A program made the translations under genes and the position numbers. This document shows positions 54,713-64,000 of a DNA stretch of 64,000 bases, one piece after another (the stretch's first letter is position 1; every line of letters starts with the position of its first letter). Source of the DNA: Marisa cornuarietis (Eukaryota; Mollusca; Gastropoda; Architaenioglossa; Ampullariidae); NCBI GenBank assembly GCA_004794655.1, contig SMMW01000013.1, positions 248,001 to 312,000 on the forward strand. The letters are read 5' to 3'. Below the pieces are notes generated by a model. That model saw only the letters and a program-made list of their open reading frames with translations, searched no databases and was not told the DNA's origin.

Positions 54713-56385
54713 CTACAAAGAGAATATCCAAAAAGTTACAAGATAAACATTTGCACAGCAGGAAAAGAATTGTATGGTTTTAATGCAGAATCAAACATGA
54801 ATAATGCACTGCACTTGATTAAAAAAAAATAGAGCACCAAGTTAGACCTAGTATAGTGCTCATCAAAAGATTAGACACAAGCCTTAAGGTCAAATGTATA
54901 TGCAACCCATAAATCATATCTGAATCTCGTATCATCTGTAAGTTTCCTTTGTGCCTGCTCTGAAGTCACTCGTGCTGTTGACAAAGATTTCCTCTTTTAC
55001 CAATGACCATACATAGTTTTCCTATATGTCCTTGCTCTGCATTAAAACACAATTTTGAAAGATCTTCATTTACCACTTCAGTTATGTGCAAACTCTGTGT
55101 TATCAGTGATACACATTGGCGGGTCATTGTCAAAGATGCTGCATTATGAACATGAAAGCATTTTTGGACATAGGATGGACACATGAGCACAGGCAACGCT
55201 TTCTTTATAAACTCTTCATAATGCACATCACTTCAAGTGACTATGCATCATATGTGTGAGTTTTATCAAAATGTTTTGTCTTCACATGCATGGTATCTTC
55301 TTAATTACCTGTATATTTTGCACTTTTATAAATTTATTTTGCATTGGATTAAACCTGATGTAGATAACAATGCTCATCATTTATTATACCCAAAATAATA
55401 CATCCACCAAGGGATATATCCAACATTTCCACATTTAAGTTTCCACTGCCATAAAATTTTTACTGTTGATGATTTAAAAAAAAAACTTCTAGACATGAAC
55501 AAAATCAACTGGAACGTTCACTGGTCCAAGGTTGGAGCACAAAATGATACATATGAAAAAATAAACCCTGAAATGTAAAATAAATCAGACATATGGTGTA
55601 ACAATTTCAAAAAGTTCATTTCCATATGAGGGTTTCATGAGCTGAAAACTTTATTAAGGGACAGGAAAAGGATAGTTCTCACATTCTGGCCTATGTATAG
55701 TGCATAAAAATAATAATTTATTTAAAATGAAAGGAAAACAAAAGTGAGTCATTGTTCTCTCAAATAAGAACTCACTGTTTTTCCCTACACAGAAACTAAA
55801 TGCCAAACTGAAAGTAGCAATTAAGCAGACAACTACTTAATCGTGTCAGTAAAATATGGATATATATATATATGTTTGGACTATGATATGTAAGAGGTGA
55901 TTAACACTGACCTCTACAACAAAGCACTATTATACTTTTTCTGTAAAACTTGAACGTTTATGAACAATATTAATTATGCAGTATGTCACTGGGTGTGTTG
56001 CATCTAAATTGTCAAGGTTAACATTAAGTGAACACATGCACATACATCAGTAAATAAACATAAACTTATTTGACCTACTGCAGGTTCTTAAACTTACAAA
56101 ACTTGACTAAAGTTTGTGCCTTGAGCAGAAAGTCATATTAACTAAAAAGGTTTGGGATAAGAAATGCTAGAGTTGTTTACTTTTTGTTTGTTTAAAATGC
56201 TATAAATAAAATGCGATGTAGGATGGTGTTTAATTTCCAACAATTAAGTAGGGTGATATATATATATATATATATGTATATATAATGCCTGATATCCCGC
56301 AGTGCTTTACCTTGGAGCATTACGTAAACTGTCGATTAAAGTTAAGACGCAAATAAATACTACATTAAATTTATCTCTCACTCAC
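54713..56385. other. Probable 5' UTR intron of gene B
   Basis: AT-rich sequence without recognisable coding potential. It holds (TA)n tracts near 55,858 and 56,257. ORFs here (for example 54966-55226 on the minus strand) have no recognisable motif. Confidence 0.4.
56255..56284. repeat. (TA)n microsatellite
   Basis: A run of TA dinucleotides with one TG interruption, about 100 bp downstream of the candidate donor at 56386. Confidence 0.9.
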
Positions 56386-56460
56386 CTGAATCCATGGAAG
56401 TGTTGTGAATCCTGTAACGAACCTGCAGTACTCCGCTGATATGATTTGATATGATCTGTA
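56386..56460 (-). other. Candidate 5' UTR exon of gene B
   Basis: A good minus-strand donor (ATTCAG|GTGAGT) ends at 56386, and an acceptor (TTTGTAG) lies just before the gene B start codon, with a 1.7-kb AT-rich interval between. The upper boundary (transcription start) is a guess. The exon contains an ATG whose frame differs from that of the main start. Confidence 0.35.
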
Positions 56461-57844
56461 CAAGGAACACTCGAATAGCAAAAAAAAGTTGGAAAGGTCG
56501 AAATTATTTCCTCTCTGGCATTTCTCGCCAAATAAAACAGTTTTCGAAATAAGTAAAATAATTCGTCGTTTTCACCTGTGGATTTCCCGCAAGCAGTACA
56601 TCTTCTGGAAAATGGCGAAAACGAAAGTAGCAGTGTGCGGGTGCGTTCAGTGAAAATTCCGCACGATGACTAGCAGCGCACAGCTCAAGCACTGAAAGAA
56701 CGCAGCCCTTCCTTTCTCTGCCCTCCGCCGTGGTGATGATAATTTAGAAATAAAATCAAAATACATCATATAGCTCACTTCTGTCACGTGTGTATCGAAG
56801 AATGCCGAGATATGTTCCTGTTGCAGCAGCCCCCACACCGCCTTATCCCCTTTAATGACGAGAGAAAGAGACAATGTCTTCCACTAACAGAGGGAAATAT
56901 TTATATCCTTATAGTGGTTTTCTATTGAACACTGAAAGCGAAGACAGGGTGATATGCTCAAAATATATTTATAATCTTTGCATCATGGATGGGCACAGAG
57001 GTATACGCCTAAGTATGAAACGACACTGTCGCTGAACGCAGACAATCTTCCCGATATGATGACGTGACGATAAAAATAGCCGAGCTTAGCGACTGTCGCT
57101 GCTACTTCCTTCTATAGGATTACAGGCTACTATCATAACCTTTCACGAGAATGTTTTAAAATCATACGATCAGCAAAAACGAGTGGGAGAGATATTAGAC
57201 TAGGGGTAGTAAGTAGTACGTGTAAATAACATCCTTTCATTATTAAACCCCGCTGTTAGACTTCAGTCCCCATTACTTCTCTTGCCCTCTCCCTCCCCTC
57301 TGATGTCATTTGAGTACTTCATTGTGCGTTGGTTTGAGGGAAGAAGGGGGATATAGTGGGGGAAAGTAATCTGAAGACAACACGTATATGCTTTATATAA
57401 CCGGGTCGACGCGCTGCACAAAATAAGGCAACGACGACGAAGACAGCGCAGGGGGCCATAACTCTCTCACATGGTGCTGATCGAAACAGACGGCAGACGC
57501 ATATACTGCATGCATGCATTGCACGTACAGACAAGCACACACTCGTTCCCTCAAAATCCACAGTAATGAGTCACAGTTCCAAAAAGTATTATAACGTTAT
57601 AATACTTTTTTTTTCTTTCCTTCAATATGGGGAACATAAACGCAAGAGTAAACAAACGTATGCACATCTCAAAGGACACGAAACAAAAATTCAAATAAGG
57701 ATTCAAGATACAGTCAGAAAAAGAGTTCAGAAAAATAAAATGTATACAAACTCACAGGGGAAGAGCAATACATAGGTGTCTGACAAGTTTTCCAAAGCTT
57801 TCAAAGACAAGTAGATGTACTAAGACAATATTTTATTTTAGCTC

Positions 57845-58945
57845 ACACTCAGAATTTCCCATGGGTTTCTTAGATAATTTGCTGGATTTGAAGCGTCTCG
57901 GCAGCAGGATAAAGTCGATTTGGCTATACACCAATACGTCTGGTGAGTGCCATGTGGCCGTCCTTGATTTCTTGTAGGGGTGTAAGAGGCTGGCTAAGAT
58001 GAATCTTTGGCTCTGCGCAAACTCTACGAGTCTGATGCCCCTGTCACTGCTTGATTTCTGCTTTGGTTCCAGTAGCACAATTCTCGCTGACCCCGCGCTA
58101 GAGTCTGCCGATAGGGAGCGCGGTCGTTGTTGATCCGGGCCTCGACTGATCCGGCATGTTGTCTCTCCGTGGTCCTAACAATACATGGAAGCGCCCATCT
58201 CCTCTCCAAGTGAACCACAGCTGGTAAGTCGGCCTGGTCGCGAACACGTGTAGGCGCTGGGCCCTGGCCGGTACTTTCTTCGTGGAAAGTCTTCGCCCGT
58301 TGATGCGGTGTTAGCATCAAGATTTTCTGTAGGGATTCACTCCCTTAGCCGTTACCTTCCCCAAGATTTCCCCCAAGGTAGTGGGGCCAATTTTTCGTTG
58401 GCTAGGATTGGTAGTGTCTGTTTCGACCGCTTCCCGCCCCAGTTAATTGTAGCCAAAAAAAAAAAAAGGCGGTAGCGGTGGCCACATGATCATTTAAACT
58501 AGGTGAACCTACTTCTCTGTCTAGAGACAGTACCTGTGTAGACGGCAGGAGCCCTCATCGAAGCAAAACAAATGGCGTTAGCGGCGACCACATGGCCTTT
58601 TAAACTAGCCAATCATAGTGATCTAAAAAAAAAATTAAGCTGCCGAGATGATTTAAATCCAGCATCAACAAGGCCAACACAAGAATGTACCCAGGCGCTG
58701 ACATAGGTAGCGACCATGACCTTGTTTTAACGAACCCGAAGTTGAAAGCAAAGCTACTCTCAAACACCCCCCGAATTTTCTTTGGTCTGGAGAAGCTGCA
58801 AGACCTAAACATAGCAGAAATCTTCAAGGCCACAGTAGGAGCAAAATTCACCGCACTGAACCTGGTGGACTGTGATGTAGACACCCTCACTGGAAACATC
58901 AAAGAGGTGCTACTGCCAACAGCCCAGGAGGTTCTAGGGTGACAG
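57845..58945. mobile_element. LINE endonuclease fragment split in opposite orientations
   Basis: The minus strand at 57845-58078 encodes an endonuclease segment (GIRLVEFAQSQRFILA, RTATWHSPDVL, QIDFILLPRRFKSS). The plus strand at about 58652-58942 encodes the next segment (KSSINKANTRMYPGADIGSD, then HDLVLTNPKLKAK). In intact relatives these segments are contiguous. Here they point away from each other around about 570 bp that includes a run of A and an imperfect repeat. A twin-primed, heavily truncated LINE is the simplest reading. No target duplication was found. Confidence 0.6.
58468..58610. repeat. Imperfect direct repeat (GGCG-TAGCGG...ATTTAAACTAG)
   Basis: GGCGGTAGCGGTGGCCACAT (about 58,468) and TGGCGTTAGCGGCGACCACA (about 58,572) begin two related 40-bp units about 105 bp apart, each followed by a TTTAAACTAG core. 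They may be monomers of a LINE 5' UTR. Confidence 0.5.
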
Positions 58946-59906
58946 GAATAAGAAACAGCCATGAATCACCAATGACATCCTAGAAATCTAGAAATCGCGC
59001 GGGAGCCCATGTGACCACTGGGCTGCTCGGGTTTCAGACCTGCAGAGGTGTGCTGGACAGACCGGAGGAGGGAGGGAGCCTGTGCTGTGAGACAGTCTGC
59101 TCCTCCACTACTATACCGCAGTGTGTGCGGGTGTCGTGTCCCCTGCTCCACCCCTCCCCTCTCTCAGGTGGGCCAGCGCTGGAGCGTTGCGCAGGACAGG
59201 CGAGCTACAGGACAGCGAACATTGTGACGGGCAGTTGCTCCCCAGGGCTACGCTGCGGCGTGTGCAGTGTTGTGTCCCCTGCATCACCCCATCCCCTTTT
59301 TGTTTTGTGTGTTCCACCCTTTGTGTGTGTGTGTGTGTGGGTACCCCCCCCCACCTTTTGCTCGGGGTGTTTTTCTGCTACGTATATGTGGGTGCTTGGG
59401 CACGCACAGGCGTTACATTAGTTTTATCTGTGCTCCTCTTTTGTTTTTTCTTTATTTTATTTTGTTTTTTCTTCTGTGTATAATTAATTTGTTTGTACTG
59501 TTCCTCTGTCTTTGTTTTGGTCTACGCTCATCCATAGTTCGATAGGCACGTCCGGTCCCACCCCTGGCCGATTGAGCGAGTGTGTGAGCGTGGCGGCTGA
59601 GTGAGTGGCTGCGTTTGTGCTTCCCAGCGGCTCCGGGGGGCGTGACCGCGACAGACGCCATGGTCTCAGTTTGTACACCTATATGTAAGATGTAGCAAAT
59701 GTATGCCAGCTACTGCACATTATGCATCACCTAACAAATGTTCATAACATGCATCCTTCTCCTGCACTCAAAGCTTCAATGAAAGATTAGTTTGTCAAGC
59801 AAGGTTTTTATTTTGTAAAAGCAAAATAGATAATATTTTGACACATACATGTTCTTATTCAAATATAATCTTGCAGAAGTGACATTGCAAAAATCCCAAA
59901 TTCTGA
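58946..59906. other. GC-richer intergenic stretch, no gene recognised
   Basis: About 59,010-59,680 is GC-richer than its surroundings, with (GT)n at about 59,324-59,340 and a C-run. ORFs on both strands are low-complexity and match nothing I recognise. It could be LINE 3' or 5' UTR material linked to the fragment at 57845-58945. Confidence 0.4.
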
Positions 59907-60145
59907 AAAATTACAGCACGCAGCCACCCAGTGACAAAGTGAGAGAATGTGGGGAGATGGTGTTTTACGCCGAGCCAGAAACTAAGGCTAAATCATGGCA
60001 AGGCAGCCAGTCCTGTAAACAGATGCCACATGCAGAAAGAACAGCATGCCCGAGACGAGAACTGAACCCAGGACTGCCAACCTTCACTTTATTGGTGACA
60101 GGAACTAACCGTTGCACCACCTGACCACCCAGAGAAGGTGGAGAG
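59907..60145 (-). mobile_element. tRNA-derived SINE
   Basis: Read on the minus strand from about 60,145: an A-box-like AGGTGGTGCAACGGTTAG, then a B-box-like GGTTCAGTTC, followed by a body ending near CACTGGGTGGCTGCGTG. It differs from the SINE at 33236-33509. No clear tail or target duplication was identified. Confidence 0.6.
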
Positions 60146-61496
60146 GGGAAATAAAAAAAAAACTTGCTGCATCAGTCACAAGGAAGTTTCCGTGTACTGT
60201 CCATACCTGTTACACTGCAGTGATGAGCTGTCATTAAATACTATCTGTATACTAATACATTTCATATATATTTTTGGACTGAAAATATTCTGTCTTGGTA
60301 TGTTAATAGTGACCTGATAAAGGACTAGTTCACCAAAAGGACTATAATAAATTATACGTTTAGCGAAATTCAAAATCTAAGAATGATGCCATCATTCACT
60401 CTTCGTGATGGTTGAGGCAGTCACAATTCTCTGCAATATCTTAACCTTTTCAGTCATAAAACAACTGACTTAAAGCTGGGCACAAACAATCTCTTCTTAA
60501 AATCTATGCTTAACAAAGCAAATCTACAAGTCAGGTCTTTTGTTGAGAATTTATTAAAAAAAATGTTTAACAAACCATTCAAATGAACATAGGTATTTGA
60601 ACACTTTCGTTCTGGCCATTCTGTCCAAAGCTGTAAATGTAGCACCTACATCAAGTGTTGCACCCAATTAAAAACGCCTGGTTGGCAAATCAAATATAGA
60701 AATATATTCTGGAAGGTCTGCCATTAGCTTATACGGTCAAAAACATATCTCAATGTTGCTCTCTTTACAAATGCTACAAGACTGAGCTGCCCATGTTTCT
60801 ACATGAAACCAAGAACGTTATTAACAATTATATTTTTGGAGGAAAAAAAACTTTTTTTTATAATGCATGACAATGTGAAAGCCCACTAATGGAAAAAATC
60901 CAGCACTCTTTTTTAATGGAACCTAAATGGACTCTAATATATATGACATGAGAGCTGCAACAGGCAGTGAGCTTTCATTTTATCAACTCCAGATGATAAA
61001 TCAGTATTACTATATGTATATCATATAGGTATTAATATAAATGGAAATAGAGAAAAGGAGAGGGAACCACACATCCATTAACATCATGGTTTGAAAAAGA
61101 TGTGAAGATGTAGCAGCTCTGACAAGAGATTATAACTCTCTCTGGTCTAATTGTCTTCCTGTGTGAACAGTATACACCACATACACTTCATAGCTAGAGA
61201 CTGGAGGCAGATCTGTTTTTGAGAGCTGTGGACTGGAAGTAAATCATGATCCTCTTGGTGATCTCCAGCACATGCCTTGGAGGGTTGGTGGATAACCTAG
61301 AGGTTGAGTCTTGTGATAGTTTTGCTTTAGCAGGTTCCCTGGGTCTGATTTCATAGCTAAAACCCTTGATGACAACCCGGTAAGGCTGCTACTGCCAGCC
61401 AGCCACACACAAAACACAAAGCATTTTAAAGTGAAGAACTGAAGCTGAAGACCACTGGTCATCTCTTTGAATGGTACTGCAGTACCCAGTTACAGC
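60146..61496. other. Intergenic region downstream of PAN2, including its 3' UTR
   Basis: AT-rich sequence with no recognisable ORF. The PAN2 3' UTR should lie at its upper end, on the minus strand; its polyadenylation site was not assigned. Confidence 0.5.
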
Positions 61497-61786
61497 TCAC
61501 AAATAGCCCATGATGTTGTCCAACAAGTCATCCTCAGAATCCGGAGCAGGCCAATGGCTAGCAGAATCGCCTGCATCAGGGTGAGGTCCTTTCCATGTTT
61601 CTGGGTCAACAAGTTCTGAGTCTGGGATCTTCCATGACATTTTGCGGCCTGTCTCATACAAATCTTTGATGGCTGCATGAAGTTGGTCTGGTCCTTCAGC
61701 CTCAAGTTCACGATACCTGCGGTACAGCTGCAGGGCTGTGCGGGCATCTTCAGCAGAATCATGGCCTCCAGACTGGATGTTCTTAT
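61497..61786 (-). CDS. PAN2: PAN2 last exon
   Basis: It begins [20 protein letters not shown] (final DEDD motif), continues [11 protein letters not shown] and [17 protein letters not shown], and ends at TGA (61497-61499). Many PAN2 proteins have ETHDS where this one has GGHDS. Confidence 0.92.
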
Positions 61787-62460
61787 CTGTTCAAGCAAAC
61801 AATTTTACACATAAATCATAAAAGTTTATTAAGTTATTTCTCTGAGGTGACTGCTATCAGCACCATTTATAACATAACCTGAAAATTATTTCAAACAAGA
61901 TAATGCAATATATTTCTGCTGCTGCTTCTTTGCAAAGATCTTTAGTACTCACCTAGGAAGTACCAAGCCAGAAATCGCAGTGAGACAAAACGTTGACGAG
62001 GAAGATGAAACAGCTGTACAGTATCAATGATTTGTTCTTTGGGTACCTGTGATAATAATAAAACTTAAGCAATGATGGAAGATAGTTTAGTTTGTCAGTT
62101 TTCATTTGTTTTCAGCATAAATATTTTCACAAATCTTGCTCTAGAATGAAAAAGGAGGAGTCTTAGACTAGGTCTACAAATGGATAAGAGGATAAATATT
62201 CAACCAATCATTAACGTTACTAGTGTTTGTTGATTTATTCGTTCAGTTTTATAAGATACTTAAAAATAAAAACCACTTGCCTGGAGATTGATGACTTTGA
62301 AATCCTTCTTAAGCCCATGGCCAACAAAGACCACACCAATGTTAAGCAGACACCTCAGTTTTTGGTAGGAAGACTTCAGGGTGGTCAAATGCTTGGTGGA
62401 TGTATTTGGATCTAACTCACTGGGCTCGATGCCAGAAAATTCAGTCAGATAGTCTGTCAC
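61497..62460 (-). CDS. PAN2: PAN2, poly(A)-specific ribonuclease catalytic subunit (last three exons)
   Basis: Exons 62281-62460, 61953-62046 and 61497-61786 on the minus strand. They encode the C-terminal part of the DEDD-type 3'-5' exonuclease domain: [49 protein letters not shown]; then [26 protein letters not shown]; then [23 protein letters not shown] supplies one DEDD aspartate and HDSAEDA the last His and Asp. PAN2 with PAN3 shortens mRNA poly(A) tails in the cytoplasm as the first deadenylation step. The protein ends in an acidic stretch ([15 protein letters not shown]). The rest of the gene lies right of the window, beyond the LINE. The 62281 donor is GC (CCAG|GCAAGT). Confidence 0.93.
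61953..62046 (-). CDS. PAN2: PAN2 penultimate exon
   Basis: A 94-nt exon encoding [20 protein letters not shown] and [10 protein letters not shown], nearly invariant in animal PAN2. It ends in phase 1 at a GTGAGT donor. Confidence 0.92.
62281..62460 (-). CDS. PAN2: PAN2 exon with the HGLKKDF exonuclease motif
   Basis: A 60-codon phase-0 exon between a TTTTAG acceptor and the GC donor. It covers the helix before exonuclease motif II and the motif itself ([17 protein letters not shown]). Confidence 0.9.
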
Positions 62461-62558
62461 CTAAAATTAAATGTTAAATCCAGAGTAAAACCAAAGATCC
62501 AGATCCAAATAGTGGCATAAAACATTTTTCTATAACTACCTGCTATTATTATTATTCA

Positions 62559-64000
62559 ACTTCTGGACATTCTATTTCCTGTCATTTTGGACATTATTAA
62601 TGCCAGTTTGAGAGTAGGTTGTGTTCCACGGTGTTTTAAACAAGCTGTTGTGAAGCCTTTGTTGAAAAAGGCAAACTTGGATCCCTCTAACTGTAAAAAC
62701 TATCGTCCAGTGTAAAATTTATTATATATTTCCAAGCTACTTGAGAGGGTGGTCACAGAGCAGCTTATGACCCATTTTATTACTTATGGCTGCCTAGATA
62801 AATTTCAGTCAGCGTATCGTCCTGGCTTCAGCACAGAAACTGCTCTTCTTCATGTGACCAATGACATTCTTTGTAGTGTCAACTCTGGCAACTTAGTGCT
62901 GTTGGTATTACTCGACCTGAGTAGTGCGTTTGACACCATCAACCACCGTCTGCTGCTCCAGAGACTGTCGTCGGAGGCTGGTATCCAGGGCGCTGCGCTG
63001 CAGTGGATTGACTCCTATCTTGCTGATAGATCCAAGACAGTGATTGTCGGCTCTGCAAGCTCTGAGGCAGTTCCTCTGGTGTGTAGCGTACCACAGGGAT
63101 CCGTTCTGGGTCCATTATTATTTTCGGTATATACTTCACAGCTTGGGCGGGTAATTGAACGCTTTCAGATGGGACGATACACAGATTCTGAACAGTTTTC
63201 CCCCCGACCCAGCAGTGGCTAGGAATGCGCTTCAACAACTTGAATCTTGTTGTGTTGCGGTGAAGGCGTGGATGACCAGGAATCGTCTTAAACTCAACGA
63301 CGACAAGACAGAAGCGTTACTGTGTGGCCCCAGGGCCAGATGGGTGCAGATTGGCATTAGTGCCGTGCAGGTCGGTGATGCCTCCATAGCCTCTGCTGAC
63401 TGTGTACGGAATCTAGGGCTGTTTACTGATGCAGAGCTCTCTATGTGTAACCATGTTAGATCTGTTGTGGCAAAATCCTACTACTTTTTGAGGACTTTAG
63501 GTAGACTACGGCCCATGCTGACTCAGGCTGCTGCCAACTCACTTTCTGTGGCTACCATCATATCAAGATTGGACTTCTGCAATAGTGCATTGTGGGGTAT
63601 ACCTGCTATGCAGTTGGATCGACTCCAAAAAGTTCAAAACACAGCCGCCAGGATTGTCACCCGTGCAAAGTCGTCCACTGAGCACATCACCCCTATCCTA
63701 CAGAGCCTTCACTGGCTCCCAGTGAACAAGCGCATTGATCACAAAGTGCTTTTGATTGCACAGTCCTGCATGTTTAAAACTGCTTCTGACTATTTGCAAG
63801 AGATAGTTCCTCCTTACCAGCCATCACGTAGCCTGCGCTCTGGCTCCCAGTCACGCTTCTGTCTCCCTGCAGTGGAAGACACAAACAAGAAGCACACTGG
63901 AGCCAGGGCCTTCAAAAACCCGGCACCTAAGCTGTGGAATGCTCTGCCATCGTCACTGTCCACCATCACCTCACCAACCACGTTTCGAAAAAGACTGAAG
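62559..64000 (+). mobile_element. CR1/L2-like LINE, upstream of PAN2 exon, continuing past the right edge
   Basis: Plus-strand reverse transcriptase: FKQAVVKPLLKKANLD with a stop inside the NYRPV motif, then KLLERVVTEQL, FQSAYRPGFSTETALLHV, LLDLSSAFDTINHRLLLQRL and VPQGSVLGPLLFSVYTSQL. The catalytic YADD is lost at about 63,180 (frameshift), and the rest reads in other frames to RAFKNPAPKLWNALPSSLS near 63,900. It is an inactive remnant opposite in orientation to PAN2. Confidence 0.85.
62749..63222 (+). pseudogene. LINE reverse transcriptase core fragment (157 codons)
   Basis: An open fragment of the element above covering motifs 2-5. It ends in an altered frame just where YADD should be (GRYTDSEQ). 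Confidence 0.85.

Noticed and set aside
54966..55226. 86-codon minus-strand ORF upstream of gene B
   Set aside because: No motif, no splice context linking it to a gene, and it lies in the probable 5' UTR intron.
59011..59680. Overlapping ORFs in a GC-rich stretch
   Set aside because: Low-complexity translations on both strands with no recognisable domain; they arise from the lack of stop codons in GC-rich sequence.
60040..60145. tRNA-like A and B boxes on the minus strand, considered as a tRNA gene
   Set aside because: No cloverleaf could be drawn, and the sequence continues into a SINE-type body.

Overview
This window is animal nuclear DNA: small exons with GT-AG or GC-AG introns, microsatellites, tRNA-derived SINEs, and several non-LTR retrotransposons plus a DIRS element lying in introns. 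The gene and repeat content suggests an invertebrate, perhaps a gastropod or other mollusc. That placement is an inference from repeat style and gene architecture; no marker gene fixes it.

The main content is a tandem pair of PARP14-like ADP-ribosyltransferase genes, both on the minus strand. Gene B (19654-54712) looks complete. I traced 23 coding exons whose phases all agree, totalling 7,248 nt including the stop (2,415 residues). The order is an acidic N-terminal exon with a perfect 150-bp tandem duplication, eight RRM-like modules (one exon each), a large KH-like exon, one macrodomain split over two exons, a second KH-like exon, a WWE domain split over two exons, and a PARP catalytic domain with an H-Y-I triad that predicts mono-ADP-ribosylation. 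Gene A (604-14211) lies just downstream in the same orientation. It has the same plan with only four RRM-like exons and a short first exon, and it runs off the left edge after the WWE domain, so its catalytic domain is not in the window.

The right end holds the last three exons of PAN2, the poly(A)-specific ribonuclease subunit (minus strand, 61497-62460), followed by a CR1/L2-like LINE that continues past the right edge.

Mobile DNA fills the introns. There is an RTE-type LINE at 9659-12961 (9-bp target duplication), a twin-primed, internally inverted RTE at 22000-25125 (13-bp target duplication), and another RTE-type LINE at 44655-47877 (14-bp target duplication). A decayed DIRS tyrosine-recombinase element occupies about 33092-37149, with inverted terminal repeats and an internal complementary region; a SINE is nested in one repeat. 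A CR1/L2/Rex1-like LINE lies at about 37170-39643. Smaller LINE and SINE remnants lie at 25245-26560, 28700-29760, 30610-31160, 57845-58945 and 59907-60145.

Layout: 1-14211 gene A; 14212-19653 intergenic; 19654-54712 gene B, with a candidate 5' UTR exon near 56386; about 56460-61496 intergenic with LINE and SINE debris; 61497-62460 PAN2 3' exons; 62559-64000 LINE. No prokaryotic features, CRISPR arrays, rRNA genes or convincing tRNA genes were seen. All exon boundaries are read by eye from splice signals, reading-frame phase and comparison of the two paralogs.
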